From the NCBI RefSeq assembly GCF_037076425.1, contig NZ_AP028127.1, positions 2,353,501 through 2,417,500 of the forward strand: a stretch of 64,000 nt of DNA, given 5' to 3'. Both the position numbers and the translations under genes were made by a program. The notes under the pieces are model-generated. The model worked only from the letters and a program-made list of their open reading frames with translations. It did not search any database and was not told where the DNA came from. This document shows positions 8,235-15,543 of the stretch, piece by piece (position 1 is the stretch's first letter; each line of letters starts with the position of its first letter). The stretch is from Turicibacter faecis (GTDB taxonomy: Bacteria > Bacillota_I > Bacilli_A > MOL361 > Turicibacteraceae).

Positions 8235-8777
8235 TTAGACATCCTCCTTCAACATCGTCTCAAGTGCTTTTTTCCCTCTTCTTAAATGACTTTTTACTGT
8301 ATTCGGCTTTAGTTGAAGCCGAATAGAAATATCCTCAATACTTAAGTCTTCAAAATAATGCATCTTAATCACTGACTGATAATCTGGACGTAATTTTTGA
8401 ATGGCTCGATTCAAATCCATCCGTTCTTCAATTAGGCATCCCTTAGAGGGGGCCTCAAGGTCCTCACCCAACTCATTTAACTCCACCTTGTGCCAAAGAT
8501 TCATCGCTAAATTAATTAAAATCCTTGTCATCCATGTTTTAAAATACTTCGGTTCCTTTAATTGATGGATATTCAAAAGCCCTCGATAGGCTAACTCCTG
8601 AATTAAATCCATCACATCTTGCTCATTTTTCACATATCGATAAGCCATCTGAATGAAATAGTTCTCGTAACGTCTCATTAACTCCAAAAAAGCCAAATCG
8701 TCCTTTTTCATCGCGCGCTTAACTAATTGAACCTCTGATAATTGACTGTACCGTTGCTCCCACCTAAAAATCTTCAT
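8235..8777 (-). CDS. ECF-family RNA polymerase sigma factor
   Basis: 180-residue extracytoplasmic-function sigma factor. Region 2 spans about residues 24-90 (DDLAFLELMRRYENYFIQMA, then YRYVKNEQDVMDLIQELAYR). Region 4 spans about 122-175, with IEDISIRLQLKPNTVKSHLR as the -35-recognising HTH. GGAGG lies 5 bases before the ATG. It forms a two-gene operon with the anti-sigma factor and is preceded by a TGCAACC-type element that looks like an ECF autoregulatory promoter. The usual DxxQE motif reads DLIQE. Confidence 0.92.
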   Translation of the reverse strand: MKIFRWEQRYSQLSEVQLVKRAMKKDDLAFLELMRRYENYFIQMAYRYVKNEQDVMDLIQELAYRGLLNIHQLKEPKYFKTWMTRILINLAMNLWHKVELNELGEDLEAPSKGCLIEERMDLNRAIQKLRPDYQSVIKMHYFEDLSIEDISIRLQLKPNTVKSHLRRGKKALETMLKEDV

Positions 8778-8818
8778 TTCATCCTCCTTATCTTCCGACC
8801 TTTGTCCTCACTCTCTTA

Positions 8819-8845
8819 GAGTCTATCTCCCTCTAAAAGGTTGCA
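8819..8845 (-). promoter_or_regulatory. Candidate ECF-sigma autoregulatory promoter
   Basis: The minus strand shows TGCAACC (8845-8839), a 15-bp spacer and GACTC (8823-8819), about 40-65 bases upstream of the sigma start codon. ECF promoters in Bacilli commonly have an AAC-containing -35 and a short -10. The assignment is inferred from position and motif. Confidence 0.5.
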
Positions 8846-8967
8846 AAAATATTGTTCTTCATCGAAAATTTATCCTCATGAATATAAATTTTTTAAAATC
8901 AAATCCTATTAAGGGTTATTCTATCAATCAAGCACCCTATTTTTCCATAACTTAAGGAGATTATCTT

Positions 8968-9444
8968 ATGAATTATTCAATTGTTTACAGTAGCGTCACA
9001 GGTAACACCGCAAAATTGGCTGAGGCAATCAACAATCACCTAGGAGCGAGTTATGTTGGAAAGCCCTCGAATGAGGCATTAAATGCAGACGTCATCTTTG
9101 TTGGATTTTGGGCAACTAAAAATTCATGTTCAGCTGATATCCAGGCCTTTATCGAAAAGCTTACTAACAAAAAAGTATTCATCTTTGGAACCGTAGGTTA
9201 TGATAATACCGACGCTTATTTTGAAGAAATTTTAAATAATGTAAAAGCACTTGTTCCCGCTTCTAATACCATTATCGGTGCCTATGCTTGCCAAGGAAAA
9301 GTTTCAGAAAAAAAACAAGAACAGCTCCGAGAAGCCGTCCCTGAAAAATACGAGGCGATTAAAAATAATTTAGCCGAATCCGTCCATCACCCTAACGAAA
9401 AAGATATCGACGGACTCTTATCTGCGGTAAAAGCGGCGATTTAA
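8968..9444 (+). CDS. Flavodoxin-family electron carrier
   Basis: Short-chain flavodoxin-like protein of 158 residues. The N-terminal FMN-phosphate loop YSSVTGNTAKLAEAI follows the first beta strand, and VGFWATKNSC and FGTVGYDN match the later flavin-contact loops. AAGGAG precedes the ATG by 8 bases. It stands alone, with a strong terminator, and is divergent from the ECF operon, so no partner enzyme can be inferred from context. It resembles the flavodoxin-type proteins annotated next to some gut reductases, but nothing here supports a specific pathway. Confidence 0.85.
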   Translation: MNYSIVYSSVTGNTAKLAEAINNHLGASYVGKPSNEALNADVIFVGFWATKNSCSADIQAFIEKLTNKKVFIFGTVGYDNTDAYFEEILNNVKALVPASNTIIGAYACQGKVSEKKQEQLREAVPEKYEAIKNNLAESVHHPNEKDIDGLLSAVKAAI

Positions 9445-9447
9445 AAC

Positions 9448-9497
9448 CAATGAAAAAAGAGGTTATTGTTTTAAAATAATAACCTCTTTTTTCATTG
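9448..9497. terminator. Strong terminator after flavodoxin gene
   Basis: A nearly perfect 20-bp stem (CAATGAAAAAAGAGGTTATT and its complement) closes over a short loop. Confidence 0.9.
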
Positions 9498-9763
9498 ATA
9501 CACCTTTTTAAACGTTAAAGCTATGAACAAAGGTCTATAATAGGCAAACTCCCTATTAAAAAATTAGTTGGACCGGTTTCCTAAACGCTCATTTTATCCC
9601 CATACATGTTCTGGATTTAAAGCATGTCGTTCAAATAAGTAAATAAGTGAGAATAATAAATGAAATCCATCCGTTCAATTAGTCCCTGCAAACGGTCTTT
9701 ATCCATTAACTCATCACATGCTCCCTCACCCTATGAGGAATTTTTTTATACAAGCACCGAAGT
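9498..9763. other. Intergenic region with a possible coding remnant
   Basis: No convincing gene. The minus strand holds a short open frame (about 9656-9745) that would encode MDKDRLQGLIERMDFIYYSH and a few more residues. It has no good ribosome site and no partner; it may be a gene fragment. Confidence 0.3.
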
Positions 9764-10384
9764 CTATTCCCCACTTACCTCTAAATATTCAACCTGTGCT
9801 CGGTCTCCCCGACCATCATAAGTCATCAAATACTCCACCTTTTTCTCTTTATATTCCATCACGACTTTTAGATTAGGAATCCCTTCTGGAACTCGGCTTC
9901 GAACATCTATCACCTGAAACTGTTCAATTACCATTTCATTAAAAACTGGCTCCTCATCAATAAAACGCTCTCCATCATACCAAGTCGAGTAAATCGCAAC
10001 CGTTGTTCCAACTTCTTTTGGTATAATTAAAAGACGATCACTCCATCCTTCTTCTTCATAGAGCAACACTTCTAATGAATCAAGTTGGGCTAATTGCTCT
10101 ACTGTTGGCTCATGAATAATGGCTCCGAGTTGATCCTCTGACATCGTCAGGTGGAAAGCATCGACGGCAGAATTAATCGTTGCCTCTACCGGACATTCAA
10201 TCGATAATTTGATATCCTCTTTTTCGACAAAAACTCCATCTGTTTCAATCGGTGATTGGTTAGAATCATAGGCCACACTCTCCTCCGGTGTCAAAGGAGT
10301 TTCTATGATTTCCTCATTCCCATCCACCGAATGACAACCTACCAATAGTGTCATTAAAAACAAAAGCGCTCCCCACTTTTTCAT
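9764..10384 (-). CDS. Lipoprotein with unnamed domain shared with 5833-6624
   Basis: 206-residue predicted lipoprotein. The signal peptide ends in the lipobox LLVGC (cysteine at about residue 17). An acidic linker follows, then a C-terminal domain of about 120 residues homologous to that of the protein at 5833-6624: QLGAIIHEP, QLAQLDSL, IIPKEVGTTVAIY, EGIPNLKVVMEY and a DGRGDRAQVEYLE end. Start ATG 10384 follows GGGAGGGAGAGG. The two paralogues differ only in how they are anchored, and they lie on either side of the sigma operon and flavodoxin. Function unknown. Confidence 0.65.
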   Translation of the reverse strand: MKKWGALLFLMTLLVGCHSVDGNEEIIETPLTPEESVAYDSNQSPIETDGVFVEKEDIKLSIECPVEATINSAVDAFHLTMSEDQLGAIIHEPTVEQLAQLDSLEVLLYEEEGWSDRLLIIPKEVGTTVAIYSTWYDGERFIDEEPVFNEMVIEQFQVIDVRSRVPEGIPNLKVVMEYKEKKVEYLMTYDGRGDRAQVEYLEVSGE

Positions 10385-10758
10385 GCCTCTCCCTCCCAAA
10401 AAAACATGGTCTCTACTACTATACGCACCTCACTCAAAAATGCGACTAAATTTTTTAAAATTTCTTGATCCTTTCGATTAAAATGATTTCAACTGATTTA
10501 AACTATAAGTAAACGATAAGTTATCGCTTAAAACATAGTCTTTGGTTTTGAGTCATTGAATAAAAAAAGGACTCCCTAACCTCATGTTAAATCGGTCAAT
10601 GATGGACCAACTAATTCTTATTTCCCCTAAAAATTTAATGGACACGTTTATCTTTTCAATGAATTTTCACGTTTTTTATATATTAATACTACCGAGATTT
10701 AACCCTATTTATGCTATTCTTTAACTAGAGAATTGTGTGCTAAAAATGTTGTGATAGA
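10385..10758. other. Intergenic region with two divergent promoters
   Basis: AT-rich, no gene seen. On the plus strand TTGTGT, 16 bp, then TAGAAT (near 10735-10762) could drive the downstream lipoprotein. The TCAGTTGAAAT motif lies at 10486-10500. A small dyad GGTC/GGACC near 10595-10610 is of unclear meaning. Confidence 0.4.
10486..10500 (-). promoter_or_regulatory. Recurrent motif (TCAGTTGAAAT) upstream of 9764-10384
   Basis: The minus strand reads TAAATCAGTTGAAAT about 100-115 bases upstream of the lipoprotein's start, at a similar distance to the related motifs before the SH3 gene and the 5833-6624 gene. Confidence 0.3.
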
Positions 10759-10773
10759 ATGGAGTTTTTATAT

Positions 10774-11682
10774 ATGAGAAAAACCTCTTCCTTAAAACTA
10801 GCTTTTACCTCACTGATTTCTACTTTATTAATCTGCCTATCTGGTTGTGAGGGGACGACGTCAACAAACGGGCCCCAATTAAATACAAAAGCTAATTTAA
10901 GTCCTGCTCCATTAACCATTGACATACTTGCAACAGGAAAATCCGATTGCATCATCATTCAAATACAAGATAAAACAGTAATGATTGATACAGGACTAGA
11001 TGAAAATGGAGAAACAATTACCGATTTTTTAAAAAAAGAAAACATTGATACGATTGATTACCTTATTATCTCTCATCTCGATAAAGATCACATCGGAGGT
11101 GCAGATATTATCTTAGATGAAGGCATCGAGGTGCAAAACGTCATTCAACCGAACTATTCGCGGGATACAAAACAACATAAAGAATACGTAAAGGCCCTTG
11201 AAAAACACGACATTAAGCCGACCCTTCTAACAAGTGATACAGTACTTGAAGTAAATGGCGCAACCATTATTGTTTCCGCTCCGCTAAGAGAGGAATACGA
11301 ACAATCAAACGACTATTCTTTAATTACCTCTCTCTCATATAAAAATCAGAGTTTTTTATTTGCTGGAGACGCTGAGGCCATTCGAATAAGTGAATTCCTT
11401 GCTTCTAATCCTCATGCTTACACCTTATTAAAGGTGCCTCATCACGGAAAATACAGTGACAATCTAGAAGAACTATTACAAATGACAACTCCTGATTATG
11501 GCATCATTACGTGCTCAGAAGATGAATATCCGGATCAAAAGGTCCTTGATCTTTTAACAAAATATCAAGTTCAAACATTACTCACAAGTGATGGTCCAAT
11601 TATTATACGAAGTGATGGTCAACAAATTACGGTTAATCAACAACTCACTTCAACACTTTCCCTTAAACAAAAAGGAGACTAA
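10774..11682 (+). CDS. Secreted metallo-beta-lactamase-fold lipoprotein (ComEC C-terminal-like)
   Basis: 302-residue lipoprotein. The signal sequence ends in LSGC (cysteine near residue 26). A metallo-beta-lactamase fold follows, of the kind found in the ComEC/Rec2 C-terminus: VMIDTGLD, the metal site HLDKDHIGG (about residues 105-113), LFAGDAE and KVPHHGKYSDN. Stand-alone secreted versions of this domain may be nucleases or phosphodiesterases acting outside the cell. Start ATG 10774 has ATGGAG 9 bases upstream and places the lipobox correctly. It is convergent with the next gene and shares its terminator. Confidence 0.85.
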   Translation: MRKTSSLKLAFTSLISTLLICLSGCEGTTSTNGPQLNTKANLSPAPLTIDILATGKSDCIIIQIQDKTVMIDTGLDENGETITDFLKKENIDTIDYLIISHLDKDHIGGADIILDEGIEVQNVIQPNYSRDTKQHKEYVKALEKHDIKPTLLTSDTVLEVNGATIIVSAPLREEYEQSNDYSLITSLSYKNQSFLFAGDAEAIRISEFLASNPHAYTLLKVPHHGKYSDNLEELLQMTTPDYGIITCSEDEYPDQKVLDLLTKYQVQTLLTSDGPIIIRSDGQQITVNQQLTSTLSLKQKGD

Positions 11683-11699
11683 CTTTAGTCTCCTTTTTT
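11669..11699. terminator. Bidirectional terminator overlapping both stop codons
   Basis: AAAAAGGAGACTAA / TTAGTCTCCTTTTTT stem. It includes the ends of both convergent genes. Confidence 0.85.
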
Positions 11700-12350
11700 C
11701 TGTTCAATTTTTTCAATAAGCTGAGAAACATCATTTTTTATCTTTTTAGAAGATTCTAATAACTCATTGGCTACAGACTTAACCTCTTCATTATCCGTTT
11801 GCGTTAAAACATTATTAATTAAAATCATCCAAACATCGCATTGTTGCATCACACGATGCAAGTAATCCTCATCTACACTCTTACCTATTAAGGTAGTCGG
11901 CTGTTCTGCACCTTCCGATTTAAGCGCAACTAAAATTTGTTGATAAACTTCCTCATAACTAGATAGGTAGGTAGCTTCCTTCTTCTCATCATAAACTAAC
12001 TGTTGATGAACCTTTTTTTGAGTTTGATTAATTTTATTAATATTAGATTTCAATTCGTGAGTGATGTCATTCACGGATTTTTTTATTTTATTTCGTTCTC
12101 CATGTTCTAACTGATTTTTTGATAATGCAATGAGTCCACGTTGATGATTCAACATCTGATTTAAAAAATCGGCGTTTAAATCACCCATTTTTTCCTTGGC
12201 GCTTAAGCTATTTTGCATCTGTAAGTAAATAAGATCGACCTTTTTCAAATAATCTTGCTGTTTTAAACTTACGCCATCATTAGCAAACACGGTTATGGAT
12301 AAAAAGAAAAATGAGAAACACACCAATAACGAATATTTAAACCATTTCAT
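11685..12350 (-). CDS. Secreted helical protein of unknown function
   Basis: 221 residues with a classical signal peptide (KWFKYSLLVCFSFFFLSITV, then FAND), followed by an almost entirely alpha-helical, Gln/Lys/Asn-rich body with heptad character. I do not recognise a family. No cysteine pair or catalytic motif stands out, so it could be an extracellular coiled-coil or binding protein. Start ATG 12350 has AAGGTGG 7 bases upstream. It stands alone. Confidence 0.6.
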   Translation of the reverse strand: MKWFKYSLLVCFSFFFLSITVFANDGVSLKQQDYLKKVDLIYLQMQNSLSAKEKMGDLNADFLNQMLNHQRGLIALSKNQLEHGERNKIKKSVNDITHELKSNINKINQTQKKVHQQLVYDEKKEATYLSSYEEVYQQILVALKSEGAEQPTTLIGKSVDEDYLHRVMQQCDVWMILINNVLTQTDNEEVKSVANELLESSKKIKNDVSQLIEKIEQKKGD

Positions 12351-13017
12351 CTTATCACCACCTTCTTCATGATTCATTTCTTCCTTAGTATTCGGTTTTT
12401 AATCATTCTTTATGTAACGGTTTTAAAGAGGAAAAGTTGTCGAACTCCACTTGTATAATTTAACATTTTTCTCATTAAAAGTTAGCTATACTTAAACTAC
12501 TGCAAAATCGAATCTTTTTAATTTCCCAACAACTTCAATACAACATATAGACAAGTTAAATTTTAATCGATAGTTTTATTCTATAAATATAATCTATTGA
12601 TAGAATAATTTTATAAATTACCTATTGGAAAAAAGTATTTTTTAAGTTTAATAATAAAATATTATAAAATTAGTATTATTGTTTTTTTAAAATAGTCATA
12701 CCATTTTCATGAAAATGGATCATCCAATGAGTTAAAAAAAGGTTAAAAGAAGATAAATAAATTCAATTTAGCGCGGAACTATTTAAAAAGAGAGCACAAA
12801 TAGAGGAAAGAAGAAGTAAAAAAAAGCAGAGTAACTCCGAAAATCGTCTCTTTTGAATAACGTTAAAAGAACATCTGGAGAAATCACGATTAAAAAGTGT
12901 TTAAATTAATCTTCTCGTCCAATTTAGAAAGAGGAAATAAGGAAAGACTATTCAAAAAAAAGAAGATATTTTATAATAAGACTTAGAAAAACAAAACCTA
13001 TTAGGAGTTGAAAGATA
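12351..13017. other. AT-rich intergenic region
   Basis: About 670 bases with no convincing open frame. It contains an 18-bp perfect palindrome CCATTTTCATGAAAATGG (12701-12718) and an inverted repeat TTATTCTAT / ATAGAATAA around 12572-12612. A TTGTCGAA motif occurs at 12437-12444. It presumably holds promoters for the divergent flanking genes. Confidence 0.5.
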
Positions 13018-13194
13018 ATGAAAAAAATAAATAAGCCAAAACTATCTACTGTTTTAATGGCAGGATCCGCTTTAGCTGCAGGGGTTGGAATTACACTTCT
13101 AACAAAAACAATGGTTAAATACAAAGAAAAAAAGGAAGAAGAAAAACAATTAAAAAGTTTAGAAGATGAAGAGTTCAATGATTTATTTGAATAA
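13018..13194 (+). CDS. Small single-pass membrane protein, 58 aa
   Basis: ATG 13018 follows AGGAG at 10 bases, and the frame runs to TAA 13192-13194. The product starts MKKINKPKLSTVLMAGSALA, so residues 10-30 form one membrane helix or signal anchor. A highly charged Lys/Glu tail ends in SLEDEEFNDLFE. A strong terminator follows immediately. Ribosome site, composition and terminator together make it a real gene despite its length. Function unknown. Confidence 0.75.
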   Translation: MKKINKPKLSTVLMAGSALAAGVGITLLTKTMVKYKEKKEEEKQLKSLEDEEFNDLFE

Positions 13195-13198
13195 TTAA

Positions 13199-13229
13199 AA
13201 GCACACCTACGAAGGTGTGCTTTTTTTGT
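13199..13229 (+). terminator. Terminator after the 58-aa gene
   Basis: AAGCACACCT / AGGTGTGCTTTTTTT stem with an ACGA loop, directly after the stop codon. Confidence 0.85.
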
Positions 13230-13564
13230 CCACAAATTTATTTTGTTGTTTTTATTCTCTTCATTAAATTATCCTCAATTTAAAAAATTTTAAATTGGGG
13301 ATAAAAAAATTTGCGCCTTATTAGCAACTGTGGATACTAAAAAAGCGATCGATATAAAAATTTAATATCCTCTATTCCAATTTTAATAGATGATTTATAC
13401 ACAGGAAAAAAGATTCCATCCTGAAGAAGAGAAATCTCCATCAACTTTTAATCTTATTAAACCGACTCACAATCTATTAAATTCAAAAAAACAAAGCTTT
13501 TTTATCCGTTGATTGTATCCATTATAAAAAATACGACAATCGATACATCAAGTATTTTTTATAA

Positions 13565-13596
13565 AAATAAAATCTGGGGATAATTATCCCCAGATT
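13565..13596 (-). terminator. Minus-strand terminator formed by a perfect 26-bp palindrome
   Basis: AATCTGGGGATAA followed by its exact complement. On the minus strand it leads into TTATTTTTAT, six bases after the TAG of the short open frame ending at 13602, so something on that strand is or was transcribed. Confidence 0.6.
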
Positions 13597-13601
13597 AACC
13601 T

Positions 13602-13763
13602 CTATCGTCTACCAAGAAGAGAATCGTTAAGTCCTTCTTTCTTGCGAATAAAAAGATGAGGCACGAATGACCTTTCAATTAAAGGAATCCCCAATTTCAT
13701 TTTTTCTAAACTGAGGATAACCTGATGATCTTTCAATAGCAGACTTAATTTAACGATTCCCAC
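13602..13763 (-). pseudogene. Possible C-terminal gene remnant (53 codons)
   Basis: A minus-strand frame ends at TAG 13602 just before a terminator hairpin. It reads, in part, LSLEKMKLGIPLIERSFVPH and then LFIRKKEGLNDSLLGRR, which looks like real protein rather than chance. No ATG or ribosome site is present and an in-frame TGA lies a few codons upstream of position 13763. Family not recognised; treat as a remnant. Confidence 0.3.
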
Positions 13764-14059
13764 TTCTTTTTTTATCTTCTCTCTTCTAGAAATGTCCCTA
13801 TCTTCTCATTTTTTCTCTTTTCCTACATAATTTGTTTATAGAGAAACTGAAAAATGCTTCAATAAAGAATCCTAGATCTTTCACACCTAAAAATGGAGGT
13901 CATGAATGAAGTAATCCCGTATAACAGTAGACGATAAAAAGGTAAAAGACCTCTTCCTCTTTCCCTCCCCTTCACCATTCATTTTCATAATGGCTCCTAG
14001 CCATTTGCGAACTTCGGTGTATTGTTTCGGTTCTCAATAAAAATTTGTGAGGTGATTTT

Positions 14060-15079
14060 ATGACCCTATTTTATATCAATTTGACGGCCCTTTTTGTTTT
14101 CCTTTTAAGCTATAAACTCGAACCACGAAGACTATTAAATGGTTTTCTCTTTAATATCCTTTTTTTAATAAATGCTTTAAACGTTGTCTATCTGGCAATA
14201 CAGATTCCTAATCTCTTTATTATCTTCCTCCTCGGATTACTGCTTCTTAACCTTCTATTTTTTCTATTCTTCGGCATCTATATCCTAATTATCGCCCTCC
14301 TGATTAACGCTAAAATAGTCATGAAACGGGAGCGTAAAACCTTTGCGAACCTCCTCACGCTATTTCTAGCCCTTGGTCTCATCACCTTACTAGGATGCAT
14401 TTTTATCTGCCTAATCTATCCGATTCCCCGAAAACTTCTTATTTTTCTCAGCGGGTTCGGCCTCGTTGCCTTCTACTATCTCTGCAATCTCCTAAGCTTC
14501 CTGAGTATTTCATTCCTCTTTTCAATCAGAAAACCTACTTACCATTATGATTACATTATTGTATTAGGCAGTGGTTTAATCAACAATAAAGTGCCCCCAC
14601 TACTCGCTAGTCGTATCGATAAAGCTATCCAAATCTATCAGCACCAAAAAAGAAGTTCAACGCCTCCTATGCTCCTCTTTTCTGGAGGACAAGGCCCAAA
14701 CGAAGAGATCCCCGAAGCGATTGCCATGCAACAATACGCCCTGAATCACAATATTCCCCTTGAACACACACTCGTCGAAACAAACTCCAAAAATACCTAC
14801 CAAAACATGCAATTCTCTAAACAACTCATGGAAAAAAACCATCCTAACGGCTACCAGACCACCTTCGTAACCAACAATTATCATACCTTCCGTGCTAGCC
14901 TGTATGCCAAAGCCATTGGACTAAAAACAGCGGGAATTGGCTCTAAAACAGCAGCCTATTTTTTACCCAATGCTATGATTCGAGAATACATGGCACTCCT
15001 CATTATGAACAAAAAACGTCATCTTACCATTACACTCCTCTTTCTAATCTTCGGACTCCTACTAACCCTTTTTATCTAA
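14060..15079 (+). CDS. YdcF/DUF218-family membrane protein
   Basis: 339 residues. Four hydrophobic segments occupy about residues 1-155, followed by a DUF218 domain (about 168-310) with YDYIIVLGSGLINNKVPPLL, LFSGGQGPNE, EAIAMQQYALNHNIP, VETNSKNTYQNM and VTNNYHTFRASLYAK. A final hydrophobic helix closes the protein. Relatives such as SanA and YdcF are linked to envelope integrity or nucleotide binding, but no reaction is established. GAGGTG lies 5 bases before the ATG. It appears monocistronic. Confidence 0.85.
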   Translation: MTLFYINLTALFVFLLSYKLEPRRLLNGFLFNILFLINALNVVYLAIQIPNLFIIFLLGLLLLNLLFFLFFGIYILIIALLINAKIVMKRERKTFANLLTLFLALGLITLLGCIFICLIYPIPRKLLIFLSGFGLVAFYYLCNLLSFLSISFLFSIRKPTYHYDYIIVLGSGLINNKVPPLLASRIDKAIQIYQHQKRSSTPPMLLFSGGQGPNEEIPEAIAMQQYALNHNIPLEHTLVETNSKNTYQNMQFSKQLMEKNHPNGYQTTFVTNNYHTFRASLYAKAIGLKTAGIGSKTAAYFLPNAMIREYMALLIMNKKRHLTITLLFLIFGLLLTLFI

Positions 15080-15121
15080 CAACATCCTATTCCTTTTCCA
15101 ACCTCTCACCCTTTCCCCCAT

Positions 15122-15355
15122 AAAAAAAGCACCCTACCTTATCACGGTGCTCCTTTTAATCCCTATAATTACTACCTACCAAACACCAACTTGGTTAATA
15201 ATCCTCATCATTGTCTCGCTAAAAAAGGCCACCTACCTTATCACGGTGCCTCTTTTAATCCCTATAATTATTACCTACCAAACACCAATTTTGTTGATAA
15301 TCCTCATCGTTGTCTCGCTAAAAAAGGCTGTCTACTTCATCGTGACGCCTTTTTT
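15122..15355. repeat. 99-bp tandem repeat with a hairpin in each unit (2.3 copies)
   Basis: Equivalent points fall at 15134, 15233 and 15332, giving an exact 99-bp period. Each unit opens with an A-run followed by a GC-rich arm, the sequence CTACCTTATCAC and the complementary arm into T-rich sequence, resembling a terminator. The third copy is cut after its hairpin (15319-15355). It lies between the YdcF gene and the convergent ugpC gene. Because 99 is divisible by three, two frames stay open through it, but they show no ribosome site and are probably not genes. Confidence 0.7.
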
Positions 15356-15460
15356 ATCCGTGGAATCATTCCCTATCATCCTTTGACTTTGTGGACAACA
15401 TGTCAACCATCTTCCATTAAAACAGCTAACCATATCCTTAATTGAAAATAAGAGGAGTAA

Positions 15461-15478
15461 ATTTCAACTGATATTAAC
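15461..15478 (-). promoter_or_regulatory. Fourth instance of the TCAGTTGAAAT motif
   Basis: The minus strand reads TTAATATCAGTTGAAAT. Unlike the other three it is not upstream of a minus-strand gene, which weakens an operator interpretation. Confidence 0.2.
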
Positions 15479-15490
15479 ATCCCCAATCAT

Positions 15491-15540
15491 AAAAAGGATT
15501 TAATTCATGTTCCACGTGGAACAAAAATTAAATCCTTTAT
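15491..15540 (-). terminator. Terminator of the ugp operon with parS-like core
   Basis: Outer arms AAAGGATTTAATT and AATTAAATCCTTT enclose the palindrome at 15508-15523. The minus strand reads into TTTTTATG after the stem. It follows the ugpC stop codon. Confidence 0.75.
15508..15523. promoter_or_regulatory. parS-like ParB-binding site
   Basis: TGTTCCACGTGGAACA, a perfect 16-bp palindrome. It differs from the Bacillus-type consensus TGTTCCACGTGAAACA or TGTTTCACGTGAAACA by one or two bases. parA and parB lie at 43.7-45.3 kb of this window. The site is about 37 kb from oriC, the usual zone for parS. Confidence 0.75.
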
Positions 15541-15543
15541 TTT

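Larger units (their letters stand above)
13230..14059. other. Long intergenic region with hairpins and a gene remnant
   Basis: About 830 bases. Contents: an imperfect dyad at 13270-13302 (CCTCAATTT / AAATTGGGG); a 13-bp inverted repeat TTATAAAAAATAC at 13522-13534 and 13552-13564; a perfect 26-bp palindrome at 13571-13596; and a minus-strand open frame ending at 13602. The part nearest the YdcF gene holds only its leader and ribosome site. Confidence 0.5.

Noticed and set aside
1557-12444. Isolated TGTCGAA sequences (1557-1563, 12438-12444) as Spo0A sites
   Set aside because: A 7-mer of this composition is expected several times in 64 kb; only the pair within oriC has positional support.
12948-13235. 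Minus-strand open frame across 12948-13235
   Set aside because: Antisense shadow of the 58-aa gene, which has the ribosome site and terminator.
14657-14884. Minus-strand open frame within the YdcF gene
   Set aside because: Shadow of the plus-strand DUF218 domain, which has clear family motifs.
15147-15445. Two overlapping open frames, one hydrophobic, through the 99-bp repeats
   Set aside because: They stay open only because 99 is a multiple of three; no ribosome site, and the repeat is better explained as tandem hairpins.
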